Assembly (NCBI GenBank): GCA_022573285.1 | Contig: JACZUF010000035.1 | Span: 1-33,588, forward strand | Source of the DNA: Chloroflexota bacterium | GTDB lineage: Bacteria; Chloroflexota; Dehalococcoidia; Lucifugimonadales; UBA3495 | Direction of reading: 5' to 3' | Length of the DNA: 33,588 nt | Shown: positions 1 through 6,920 of the stretch, piece after piece | How positions within the stretch are numbered: the first letter of the stretch is position 1 | Layout: each line of letters begins with the position of its first letter | Notes under the pieces: generated by a model | The model's input: only the letters and a program-made list of their open reading frames with translations | The model's database searches: none | Told to the model about the DNA's origin: nothing | Program-made: the position numbers and the translations under genes

Positions 1-475
1 CCGATTTCTGCGTCGAGGCCTTGGAGGAGGCGCTGACCAAGGGAACCCCTGAGGTCTTCAACACCGACCAGGGCAGCCAGTTCACCGGCGATGGTTTCAC
101 CGGGCTACTGGAGCAGCACGGAGTCAGGATCAGCATGGACGGGAAATGCCGATACGCCGATAACATCCTCTTGGAGCGGCTCTGGCGCACGGTGAAGTAC
201 GAGGAGGTCTACCTGAAGGCCTATTCCAACGGACGGGAAGCCAAGGCCGGACTAGACGCCTACTTCCATTTCTACAACAACCAAAGACCCCATCAGGCCT
301 TGGGCTACCGGACACCGGCCGAGGTGTTCAACGGAGATTCAGGGTCATCAACAGAACCACCGAGAGGTACTAGGAGGTCACCAACCGGAGCATTGCCAAT
401 CATGGGAAAGACGGCGGGACTCTCACTTAACTTCGCACCAAACCTGTCCAACTAATGGGGTCCACCTCACATTTC
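1..475 (+). mobile_element. IS3-family element, right end only
   Basis: This is the right-hand part of an insertion sequence that begins before the window. The transposase stop lies at 453-455 and the terminal inverted repeat should sit directly after it, in the stretch containing TGGGGTCCACCTCAC (about 456-470). The exact outer boundary is inferred, because the left end is not visible. The element has inserted into the 3' part of the minus-strand zinc-ribbon gene that follows. Confidence 0.7.
3..455 (+). CDS. IS3-family transposase OrfB, C-terminal part (cut by window edge)
   Basis: The reading frame is open from the first bases of the window, so only the C-terminal part of the DDE integrase-type transposase is present. 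Visible motifs are the second catalytic Asp in NTDQGSQF and the helix preceding the catalytic Glu region, in the form ADNILLERLWRTVKYEEVY, followed by the family's typical ending FYNNQRPHQALGYRTPAEV. In this IS3 subgroup the enzyme cuts and joins the element's ends and is normally made by -1 frameshifting from orfA. About 35 residues after PAEVF are low in similarity to anything I recognise and may be a tail. An orfA piece of a related element lies at 11.1 kb. Whether this copy is intact cannot be told from the window. Confidence 0.9.
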   Translation, partial: DFCVEALEEALTKGTPEVFNTDQGSQFTGDGFTGLLEQHGVRISMDGKCRYADNILLERLWRTVKYEEVYLKAYSNGREAKAGLDAYFHFYNNQRPHQALGYRTPAEVFNGDSGSSTEPPRGTRRSPTGALPIMGKTAGLSLNFAPNLSN

Positions 476-740
476 TTTCTGTTAGTTCCTTCCCATCTAC
501 CAACCGTCGCAGGTAATTCATTGCAGTCTCATGTTCCAAATCGAGGAGCGGCGGCATCATACATCCAAATTCAATCGTCTCTGAGCGCGCTTTTTCCGCG
601 CAGACCGGGCAGATTTGAACAACAGACCTAGCGGCTTTCACTTCGACCGATCCAGAATCTGATCGAACCACGATGCGCCGGGACAGAACGATTGTATTCT
701 CGTCTTCAGTGGTCGAGTCGTTGCACGATGTACATTTCAT
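423..740 (-). CDS. Zinc-ribbon-like hypothetical protein, C-terminus replaced by IS sequence
   Basis: A small protein of unknown function with two CxxC pairs, MKCTSC at the start and ICPVC near residue 45, spaced as in a metal-binding zinc ribbon. I place the start at the ATG at 740, because the longer frame uses a TTG and the first CxxC follows the ATG directly. The last 15 or so codons, from VRWTPL onward, are read from the terminal sequence of the IS3-family element and not from the original gene. The native C-terminus was therefore lost at the insertion. It may be a real but truncated gene or a decaying remnant. There is no recognisable ribosome binding site. Confidence 0.45.
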   Translation of the reverse strand: MKCTSCNDSTTEDENTIVLSRRIVVRSDSGSVEVKAARSVVQICPVCAEKARSETIEFGCMMPPLLDLEHETAMNYLRRLVDGKELTERNVRWTPLVGQVWCEVK

Positions 741-803
741 GCAGCCCAACTGCCTCCATACATTAGAATCCGATCATATTGACTTGCCCAAGGGTAGGTG
801 GGA

Positions 804-1211
804 CTAATCCCTCAGTCTAGGGTTTTTGGTATTGCCTGAAGGTATATCGCCATGTACTTCCCTATAGTCATGGATAAGTCGAGCTTCCCAAGTCAAGGCT
901 TCCTCCGCTGACTGGGCGCAAGCATAGGACACTTCCAAACTTTTCCCATCAGATATGATCACTTTTTCGGCAGGTGCTAACTGATATTTGTGCTTTGGAT
1001 TTTGAGCCAATACATGTTTAATGCTGCCTGCTCGTCCTCCGAGGCGTCCCTTGAGGCCAGCCTCGGCAACCGTCCGGCCAATGTAGGCCAGGTGGTTGAT
1101 ATCTCCGGCCACTCTTGACCGATATACGCCGATACAATTCGGAACCTGGGATTTAATTGTTTCAGGATCTAGGAAGATCCAACCGGACCAATTGGGTTGG
1201 TTTTCGCTCAT
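804..1211 (-). CDS. GIY-YIG domain protein
   Basis: The 135-residue product carries the two halves of a GIY-YIG nuclease signature: GVYRS near residue 29 and AYIGRT about 14 residues on. These are followed by LKGRLGG and, later, the helix WEARLIHDYR, whose Glu is the likely metal ligand. Family members are small endonucleases found in restriction enzymes, homing enzymes, UvrC and stand-alone proteins. The first motif is GVY, a common variant. The start is the ATG at 1211, which has a near-perfect ribosome binding site (GAGGTGAT read on the minus strand) just upstream; an upstream GTG at 1217 lies inside that site. It stands alone between an IS and a non-coding stretch. Its target is unknown; a host-defence or mobile-element role is possible. 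Confidence 0.7.
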   Translation of the reverse strand: MSENQPNWSGWIFLDPETIKSQVPNCIGVYRSRVAGDINHLAYIGRTVAEAGLKGRLGGRAGSIKHVLAQNPKHKYQLAPAEKVIISDGKSLEVSYACAQSAEEALTWEARLIHDYREVHGDIPSGNTKNPRLRD

Positions 1212-1273
1212 AATCACCTCATTTCGACCAAATAAGGGTAAGGTAGAGCGGCTAGACAGGGCAAGGCGTCCTT

Positions 1274-1386
1274 TTGTCCATAGTCCGCACGAAGTACAGT
1301 GTCAACGGCGTAGCCCCGAAGGGGTGCGAGCCCGACCGGGGGGAGGGAGCACCGTTGACGCTAGTGTTAGAGTGTGTGGCGGACAA
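1274..1386 (+). ncRNA. Candidate structured RNA or leader (nested stems with two inner hairpins)
   Basis: Pairing found by eye. TTGTCC (1274-1279) or GTCCGCAC (1283-1290) can pair with GTGGCGGACAA (1376-1386). Inside this an 11-bp stem joins 1298-1308 to 1352-1362 (one G-U pair, core GTCAACGG/CCGTTGAC). Inside that are two short hairpins: CCCC-GAA-GGGG (1314-1324) and CCC-GACC-GGG (1331-1340). The result is a multibranched fold of about 110 nt in otherwise non-coding DNA. It lies 46 nt before a tiny reading frame with a good ribosome binding site. I do not recognise a known riboswitch or ribozyme consensus. An RNA role is inferred from pairing alone. Confidence 0.4.
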
Positions 1387-1432
1387 TCGGTAAGCCTGCC
1401 CGTTAGGGACACAAACAACAAAGGAAAAAATC

Positions 1433-1477
1433 ATGGCTAGACAACACAAGTGCGATTTCTGCGGAGTGGAATATTAG
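1433..1477 (+). CDS. Very short CxxC reading frame (14 codons), leader peptide or broken zinc-finger gene
   Basis: ATG at 1433 follows AAAGGAAAAAATC, a plausible ribosome binding site. The peptide is MARQHKCDFCGVEY, ending in TAG at 1475. Its start looks like the first zinc knuckle of a small zinc-ribbon protein. Reading past the stop, the same frame stays open to TAG at 1550 and gives PDRREDRGIDTRDL, which reads naturally on from the CxxC part. A nonsense mutation in a small zinc-ribbon gene is therefore the simplest explanation. A regulatory leader peptide tied to the folded RNA upstream is the alternative. Confidence 0.3.
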   Translation: MARQHKCDFCGVEY

Positions 1478-1739
1478 CCAGATAGGCGGGAGGACCGGGG
1501 CATCGACACCCGCGATTTAGTTCAGCAATCGACTTTAGGATTTGGGAGTTAGTCATTCGTTAGCCGATAATACGTTATGCATGAATTGGTCGTGGCAGAG
1601 GTCGGCCTTTTTGGTTAGGTAAGTCTCAATTCTGCGAAAGGAAAACGTACTCTCTTCATCACAAAGACCTGGATATGCCAAGTGATCTCTGGGAATGAAG
1701 AGGGCCAATTTTAGTTGGTATCCTCGCTTGCGATGTTAC

Positions 1740-2066
1740 TTATTCTTTGATACTACCCTCGCCCGTATTCACCCACTCAGTGGGAAGATAATTTGAAGGA
1801 ACATCAAAAGTTCGCGCTGTTAGCTCTGACCACAGTACTCTGTCGGTTCGGAAAACTCTGATTTCATGACGCAAATGACAGTACGCATCAATGTAACCGT
1901 GGCCCATGCTGAAGACGTCTATGGTTCGCTCAGAAGTACGCTCGTCGCTATTTATAAATAGAAACGAATGCTTGGACTTCAGTTTTCTAGTCCCTATCAA
2001 CTCATCACGAACTAGCCAGAAGGCAAGGCAATGACCCGCAAAAACCCCATAACGGCGTGTCTGCAC
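1740..2066 (-). CDS. WYL-domain protein, probably a fragment
   Basis: Residues 35-95 match the WYL domain pattern: TSERTIDVFSMGHGYIDAYC, then HLRHEIRVFRTDRV, then a short strand ending in LP. WYL domains bind ligands, in several cases nucleic acid, and are regulatory parts of transcription factors and of CRISPR or other defence proteins. Usually an HTH or other domain precedes the WYL; here only about 108 residues remain. The frame opens with GTG at 2066, right after an in-frame TAG (2070-2072). The same frame is open again before that stop, so a longer gene may have been split by a nonsense mutation. The IS at 2161 lies just upstream and may have removed the N-terminal part. Confidence 0.5.
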   Translation of the reverse strand: MQTRRYGVFAGHCLAFWLVRDELIGTRKLKSKHSFLFINSDERTSERTIDVFSMGHGYIDAYCHLRHEIRVFRTDRVLWSELTARTFDVPSNYLPTEWVNTGEGSIKE

Positions 2067-2069
2067 GGC

Positions 2070-2156
2070 CTATTTATCAGGTGCCATGTATCCGGCAACT
2101 GCCCCTTCGACGTCGAACTCACCAGGAATAATTTCGGCGTCATTGGCCGAAGTCAT
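2070..2156 (-). CDS. Short reading frame of 28 codons beside the IS end, likely gene remnant
   Basis: ATG at 2156 begins 4 nt from the IS left end; the 28-residue product contains EIIPGEFDVEGAVAGYMAP and ends in TAG at 2070. It is in the same frame as the WYL fragment that follows. The composition looks like real coding sequence, but the product is too short to name. The most economical reading is that this and the WYL piece are parts of one older gene interrupted by a stop and by the IS. Any ribosome binding site would come from the IS terminal repeat. Confidence 0.25.
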   Translation of the reverse strand: MTSANDAEIIPGEFDVEGAVAGYMAPDK

Positions 2157-2160
2157 TCTT

Positions 2161-2188
2161 TGACCTTACCCCCGAAAACAGTAGCACT
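2161..2188 (+). repeat. Left terminal inverted repeat of the IS
   Basis: 28 bp, starting TGACCTTACCCCCGAAAACA. It is exactly the reverse complement of 3355-3382. Confidence 0.9.
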
Positions 2189-2233
2189 AGCAAGTAGAGT
2201 CCTCCGTTACAATTGGACATCGAAGGAGGGTTC

Positions 2234-2499
2234 ATGGCTCGAAAGAGGTACACAGAGGAACAGATCATCGGGGTGCTACATGAGGCTGAAGCAGGGGCCA
2301 AGACATCTGAGCTATGCCGCAAGCATGGCGTGAGCGAAGCCACGTTTTACAAATGGAAGGCCAAATACGCTGGGCTGACGGTGAGCGAGTTGAAGCGGTT
2401 GAGGTCCCTTGAGGATGAGAACCGGCGTCTGAAGCAGATCGTGGCCCACAGGCGTTGGATAGCTGGGCGCTCAAGGAGTTGCTGGCAAAAAACTTCTGA
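2234..2499 (+). pseudogene. IS3-family OrfA, frameshifted
   Basis: The N-terminal DNA-binding part is intact: MARKRYTEEQIIGVLHEAEA, the helix-turn-helix around LCRKHGVSEATFYKWKAKY, and the leucine-zipper start LEDENRRLKQIV. The start is the ATG at 2234, preceded by GAAGGAGGG. Near 2447-2451 one base is missing compared with the frame needed downstream: the expected continuation [14 protein letters not shown] is found one frame over and ends in TGA at 2497-2499. As written, the N-terminal frame runs on out of frame to 2608. OrfA, and the OrfAB fusion that carries out transposition, can therefore not be made from this copy unless the missing base is a sequencing error. Confidence 0.8.
2487..2493 (+). 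promoter_or_regulatory. Programmed -1 frameshift site A AAA AAC
   Basis: In the frame of the OrfA tail the codons read GCA AAA AAC, which forms the canonical slippery heptamer. A -1 slip gives [16 protein letters not shown] and joins directly to OrfB. This is how IS3-family elements usually make the OrfAB transposase. Confidence 0.75.
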
Positions 2500-2516
2500 A
2501 GCCCAAGGCGAGGAAG

Positions 2517-3323
2517 ATGGCGGCGTCATACGCCATAGAGAGTCTTGGGCTGAGCGAGAGAAGGGCCTGTCTGCTAACCGGGGTCTCACCCTCGGTCTAC
2601 CGGTATAGACCGGAACGGGGTGATGATGATGCCCTGCGCCGGAGGATGCGTGAGCTTGCAGGAGAGAGGAAGCGTTTTGGCAGCCCCAGGCTGCACATCA
2701 TGTTGAAGAGGGAAGGTTTAGTGGTCAATCACAAGCGGACCGAGCGCATCTACAACGAAGAGGGGCTCGCGTTGCGAAGGAAGAGGAGGCGCAAAGGCGC
2801 CGCTGGAGCCCGAGTGATCACTCCGCCCCCGGTACGTCCCAACCAGAAGTGGTCCATGGACTTCGTCACCGACACCACTGTGGCCGGCCGTCGCTTCCGT
2901 GCGTTGGCCATCATTGATGACTACTCGCGGGAGTGCCCAGCCATTGAGGTGGATACCTCTCTGGGCGGCGCCAGGGTGGTCGGCGTCCTGGAGAGGTTGG
3001 CGGAAACAAGGGGGCTCCCTGAGTCGATCACGGTGGACAACGGACCCGAGTTCGCGGGCAAGGCCATGGACGAGTGGGCCTATCGCAGGGGAGTCAAGTT
3101 GAACTTCATACGTCCAGGCAAGCCGGTGGAGAACGCCTTTGCCGAGAGCTTCAACGGCCGGCTGCGAGATGAATGTTTGAACACCAACTGGTTCGTGAGC
3201 GTGAGGCAGGCTAGGGAGATCATAGAGAACTGGCGGTTGGACTACAACGAGGTCCGGCCCCACAGCTCGCTGAAAGGTAAAACGCCCAAGGAGTTCATTG
3301 AATCAGTAGCCGGACTCTACTAG
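2517..3323 (+). CDS. IS3-family transposase OrfB (DDE integrase core)
   Basis: The 268-residue frame holds the whole catalytic core. After the N-terminal HTH_21-like part ([19 protein letters not shown]) come the three acidic residues: Asp in WSMDFVTD, Asp in ITVDNGPEF, and Glu in [14 protein letters not shown]. The C-terminal [17 protein letters not shown] is typical of the family. ATG at 2517 is the first start. The frame is open further upstream and would normally be entered from orfA by frameshifting at 2487-2493. OrfB looks intact. The orfA damage means it could only be supplied with partner protein from another copy. Confidence 0.92.
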   Translation: MAASYAIESLGLSERRACLLTGVSPSVYRYRPERGDDDALRRRMRELAGERKRFGSPRLHIMLKREGLVVNHKRTERIYNEEGLALRRKRRRKGAAGARVITPPPVRPNQKWSMDFVTDTTVAGRRFRALAIIDDYSRECPAIEVDTSLGGARVVGVLERLAETRGLPESITVDNGPEFAGKAMDEWAYRRGVKLNFIRPGKPVENAFAESFNGRLRDECLNTNWFVSVRQAREIIENWRLDYNEVRPHSSLKGKTPKEFIESVAGLY

Positions 3324-3354
3324 CCAACGATACTAACTTCGGGGTAAGGTCACC

Positions 3355-3382
3355 AGTGCTACTGTTTTCGGGGGTAAGGTCA
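3355..3382 (-). repeat. Right terminal inverted repeat of the IS
   Basis: 28 bp, ending GTTTTCGGGGGTAAGGTCA. It is exactly the reverse complement of 2161-2188. A second copy of the outermost part plus flank, GGGGTAAGGTCAC-AGTGC, occurs at 3341-3359 and at 3371-3389 with one mismatch in 19. Confidence 0.9.
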
Positions 3383-3504
3383 CAAGTGCAAGACTGGGGA
3401 ATGAGGATTAAGACACCTAGATGGTACAGAGGTATAAGGCGGTTTAATGAGGGGGGTCTCCAAATACTCGGAGATACCTTGGACGCCGTTCAAAAGGGCG
3501 AGTC

Positions 3505-3792
3505 TCAGGCTCGATATGTTCTTGCTCTGACAGGAATCGACATATCATAAGCTGTTAAATTAGCAAGATCCAGCCAATTTCTCGTTAAGCTAAAATAAGC
3601 CAAAGCATTACGGAAATCAACGTCCTTTCCGAAAGGAAGACCTCCAGATTGGCTGATCCGTACCTCAGGCTCTTCTACCGTCAGATTGCGAATAAATCTA
3701 CCACCCGTACACCACCAAGCTGCTGAGTAGCGTGATGGGCTTGGAGCTATTCGGTACCTATGATAGAGATCGCTTGCTGCGCTGGTATCCAC
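3505..3792 (-). CDS. Hypothetical 95-residue protein at the end of the asparaginase/ATPase operon
   Basis: I do not recognise this product. It begins with GTG at 3792, 46 nt inside the 3' end of the ATPase-TPR gene, and ends at 3505. There is no signal peptide or membrane segment; the C-terminal half (DVDFRNALAYFSLTRNWLDL) looks helical. The overlap and shared strand suggest a small partner translated together with the ATPase. A long overlap with no ATG makes it less certain than its neighbours, and it could be chance coding. The region from here to the IS end at 3382 holds nothing else that I can support. Confidence 0.35.
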   Translation of the reverse strand: MDTSAASDLYHRYRIAPSPSRYSAAWWCTGGRFIRNLTVEEPEVRISQSGGLPFGKDVDFRNALAYFSLTRNWLDLANLTAYDMSIPVRARTYRA

Positions 3793-6011
3793 CCCTCGGC
3801 TGTTACCTGATGCTTCTTGTAGAATTCACTAGCCTTAGTGGCCTCTGAAAGAGACTCTTTCCTCCTTCCTTGAGACTCAAGACTGACGGCCATGATCGCG
3901 TGTCCGTCGGCTTCCAGACCCTGGAGACCCAGCTCGGACGCCCGCCTCACAACCAGTTGAGCTGCGCGACTCGCATCTTCCGGCATATTTCGCGCGAGAA
4001 GAATTTGGGCCCGTAGAAGGTCTGCTCGTACTCCTTGGTCGACCACTGGCAAGAGTTTAACTTCCGTATAATGGCGGTCCAAATGCTCCAAGGGTAGCCT
4101 AATATCCTGCAGGCACTTGATAGCCTCTAAATAAAAAGTCGCTATTAGTTTTCCTGCGTCATCGCCGCTTTGGTCAGCGATCTCTCTTTCGATGCTCATA
4201 GCCTCGATAGCAGCCTCAAGATTTTCGCAGGCGATCTCCAACAAAGAGAGGGTAAATCTTATCACCCCCTCTCCCCTTTTTTGCTGAAGCCCTTCGAAAG
4301 CTTGCTGGCATTGGACTCGGCATTCTTGTTCTCGCCCTTGTAAGCGCGCTAGTTCGGCCAGTGAGTGACGCAAAACACTAACACCATGTTTGTCCTCAAG
4401 GCTCTCCTTGATCTCAAGAGCTCGGTTCATCTCATTCTTGGCGGATTCATACTCGCCAATGAGTCGGTCCAAAAGCCCTAGAGCGTGACGTGCAGTGGCC
4501 TCTTTTGCACGGTCTTGAAGTTTCTGGTGGACACTTAGAGCTTGGATTAGGTAATGTCGTGTCTTTTCATAGTTTCCTCGCCCGCGCTCTAGCTCGGCTA
4601 AGGAATGCCAGGTTAAAGCCATTCCCCACTCATCGGAGTGGTCTAATTGCACTTCGTAGATTCGTTCCAACTCCTTCTGATCTTGGTTCCCCACAGAACC
4701 CGGCAACACACCCATCCCCCAGCGATCTTCTGTGACCACCCGCTCTAACTTGATGGTCTCGGCAGTAGTGCTGTCAGTAACCATGTTCACCGCTTTTTCC
4801 CAATACGCTTCAGCTTTTGGGTGTTCTCCTTTGGACGCCAAGCATCGTGCCATGATCCAGACATGTTGATAGTCTTCTGGAGCTTCGCGAGCGAATGATT
4901 CGATTAACTCGTCGGCCCCCTTCAGTTCGTCTGGCGTTAAGCGGAAAAGATAATCGCTTGTTTGCCGAAGCAATTCTCGATAGTTGCTTTCCCCTGCCTG
5001 ACCGCTTAACAGGTCAAATCCTCGCCTAGAACGGAGGATCTTTTCGACCTCACTGAAATTCTTTCCCCGAAGAGCCGGAGTAAGTCGAGAGGTCCATTCC
5101 TCAACGCCATCCCCACAAATAGACCTGATGCTCGCGTGCAACTCCAGGTAATCTCTCGCGAGTGAGCTCCTCTCTGAAGTGTCAACGATCAACAGTTCAT
5201 CGTACAACAAAGTAGGGTGATAGGCGAGTGACAATAAAGGTGGAGGGTTTTTCAATGTGTCGAGCAACTGTCTGATGTGGTCTGTTTTCTGTTTCACTGG
5301 CTCAAAATCGCCCTCTGGAACGGGACTTGAAACAACAATCGTCCCTTGGTTCCCCTCCATCACGAACCTCATTTTATCCACGAAGTTCGCCAATCCAACC
5401 AGATGTTGTTTCGAGAGACCCGTAAGCATGACGAGGTTGTCGGCCATGGGCAGGCAAGAAAAAAACGTCAAATCAGTCAGGCCAGTACGGGAATCCAAGA
5501 TTACATAGTCGTACTGGTCCTGAACCAGAAGTCTCACATGGTAGGCTAGCTCATCGCGATATTCACGGAAAACATCATGTCTATCCTGAAAACGCTCCAG
5601 TCGTGGAATATATATTTCTGGGTCTCTCGAACCTGCAGGAAGTAGGTCAATCTTACCATTTAGGCCCAACCTTTGTATGTACGGCACGGTCAACCCGACG
5701 ATCCCATACTCCTTTCCGAGATCGTCGTTTAGCATGTCACGCATCGATGTTGGCCTGCCTCTGTCCAGCAACTGGGTGGGACGATCCATCAGCCAATTCA
5801 GAATATCAACGATTCCCACGCTCGGTTCTGTCGCTGTGGGTGTAAAGAATGTAAGACCGGGCTGATCTAAGTCGAGGTCTACTAAAAGAACTCGTCTCCC
5901 GCTGGCAGCAATCAGGCAACCCACGTTATATGCAGCGAGAGTTCGGCCAACTCCGCCTCGAGTCGAATAGAAAGTTATGAATCGAGCTCTTTGCCTATCA
6001 TCGGTCGTCAT
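3747..6011 (-). CDS. MinD/ParA-like P-loop ATPase fused to TPR repeats
   Basis: Residues 10-300 form a SIMIBI-class ATPase related to MinD/ParA. The P-loop reads YSTRGGVGRT (residues 15-24), with Arg in the place of both usual Lys residues. This is followed by LLVDLDLDQPG (42-52), and the Walker B strand reads YDYVILDSRTG (167-177). A linker leads to helical repeats from about 380 to 745; the units around 460-600 (for example WHSLAELERGRGNYEKTRHY) fit TPRs. ATPases with this GGVGR loop joined to TPRs or other sensor domains are known from predicted bacterial conflict or signalling systems; that link is from family knowledge. Start: the ATG at 6011 has GAGG 8-9 nt upstream. The ATG at 6026 (5 codons longer) sits directly on a GGAGG and is less likely. 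It follows the 286-residue gene by 48 nt in one operon. Confidence 0.85.
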   Translation of the reverse strand: MTTDDRQRARFITFYSTRGGVGRTLAAYNVGCLIAASGRRVLLVDLDLDQPGLTFFTPTATEPSVGIVDILNWLMDRPTQLLDRGRPTSMRDMLNDDLGKEYGIVGLTVPYIQRLGLNGKIDLLPAGSRDPEIYIPRLERFQDRHDVFREYRDELAYHVRLLVQDQYDYVILDSRTGLTDLTFFSCLPMADNLVMLTGLSKQHLVGLANFVDKMRFVMEGNQGTIVVSSPVPEGDFEPVKQKTDHIRQLLDTLKNPPPLLSLAYHPTLLYDELLIVDTSERSSLARDYLELHASIRSICGDGVEEWTSRLTPALRGKNFSEVEKILRSRRGFDLLSGQAGESNYRELLRQTSDYLFRLTPDELKGADELIESFAREAPEDYQHVWIMARCLASKGEHPKAEAYWEKAVNMVTDSTTAETIKLERVVTEDRWGMGVLPGSVGNQDQKELERIYEVQLDHSDEWGMALTWHSLAELERGRGNYEKTRHYLIQALSVHQKLQDRAKEATARHALGLLDRLIGEYESAKNEMNRALEIKESLEDKHGVSVLRHSLAELARLQGREQECRVQCQQAFEGLQQKRGEGVIRFTLSLLEIACENLEAAIEAMSIEREIADQSGDDAGKLIATFYLEAIKCLQDIRLPLEHLDRHYTEVKLLPVVDQGVRADLLRAQILLARNMPEDASRAAQLVVRRASELGLQGLEADGHAIMAVSLESQGRRKESLSEATKASEFYKKHQVTAEGWIPAQQAISIIGTE

Positions 6012-6059
6012 CTTTTTTGACCTCATCCTCCAGACACACTGCTGGCCTGAGCACTTGAA

Positions 6060-6920
6060 TCAAGCCGGCACAGCTGGAGCCAGTGTCCTTTCCAAATATT
6101 CACCCAAATATTCACGATAATGACCGAGGTCCTTATCATTTGAACTCCATCGTAGGATTGGTGCTCGAGGCTGCAGTTGGTTCAGATAATTCTCTTCAGC
6201 TCCTGAGTCTTTCAACCAAGTTAGAAGCTTTTCAGCCTGTGAAATTTTTAGGATGTGTAGTTCATCGGCAAACTCCTTAAGGTATTGGTCGCGACCAACA
6301 GCCAAATGATAGAGTGACCAGAGTGCCGAGATCGGGTCCCACCTTCCTGATGACCCACGCTCGGTGAGTAGACCCAGTTCTGTCATTGAATCGAAAAAGC
6401 TTTCTCTCGCTAGCCCCGTGAACGCGAAAGTCCAAAGATCTGGGCGATCGTCCTTTTCCCAAAGTTCTTGCCAAAAGATTATGGAGTCCTTCTCTCGTTG
6501 AGATATGGCTAAAGAGTTCAGCAACAAATTTCCCACATGACCGATATCCGTATCAACCTGATATTTCGTCCACTCCAAGGCTAGCGATTCCAAAGCGCCT
6601 TTCGCCGAACGGCGTACCGGCAAGTCATGTCTGAGGTGGGATACCAATAACGACAAGTTCGCCAGAGCGGTTGTATGGCTCTCCTTAGCGTCTCCGTTTT
6701 TTAGCGTTAACCAGATTTCAACAATAAGCAACTCGACAACATCCGCGAGGCTATACCGAAGCTCAGATGATTCGTGTATCGCGGCTACAAGAAAGTCGGT
6801 GTAGTCTCCATCCCGAGGAGACAACGGTGGATTCGCGGGCCTCCTCTCATACACACGGTCTTCGACATACTTTCGTATGTCTGTACTACTCATTTCTTCC
6901 AGATCCTTGTAGCCAATCAT
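6060..6920 (-). CDS. Hypothetical alpha-helical protein, translationally coupled
   Basis: 286 residues, not recognised. The sequence is rich in amphipathic helices, with no signal peptide, membrane segment or clear catalytic motif. Examples are LADVVELLIVEIWLTL and YLKEFADELHILKISQAEKL. Such all-helical proteins often act as adaptors or sensors. The start is the ATG at 6920, whose ATGA overlaps the stop of the upstream gene and which has GAGGTG 8 nt before it; a TTG at 6947 is less likely. The 4-bp overlap and the ATPase-TPR gene 48 nt downstream show that it belongs to the same operon. A role as the physical partner of the TPR protein is conceivable but untested. Confidence 0.75.
   Translation of the reverse strand: MIGYKDLEEMSSTDIRKYVEDRVYERRPANPPLSPRDGDYTDFLVAAIHESSELRYSLADVVELLIVEIWLTLKNGDAKESHTTALANLSLLVSHLRHDLPVRRSAKGALESLALEWTKYQVDTDIGHVGNLLLNSLAISQREKDSIIFWQELWEKDDRPDLWTFAFTGLARESFFDSMTELGLLTERGSSGRWDPISALWSLYHLAVGRDQYLKEFADELHILKISQAEKLLTWLKDSGAEENYLNQLQPRAPILRWSSNDKDLGHYREYLGEYLERTLAPAVPA

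Larger units (their letters stand above)
2161..3382 (+). mobile_element. Complete IS3-family insertion sequence (about 1.22 kb)
   Basis: Both ends are visible as a perfect 28-bp inverted repeat beginning TGACCTTACCCCCG and ending CGGGGGTAAGGTCA. Inside are overlapping orfA and orfB of the IS3/IS407-like type, with a canonical A AAAAAC slip site where they overlap. I find no direct target repeat: the flanks read CTT on the left and CAA on the right. The right end also carries an extra copy of the terminal motif 30 bp inside (3341-3359), so the last 50 bp look partly duplicated. orfA has a one-base deletion, so this copy is probably not active by itself. Confidence 0.9.
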
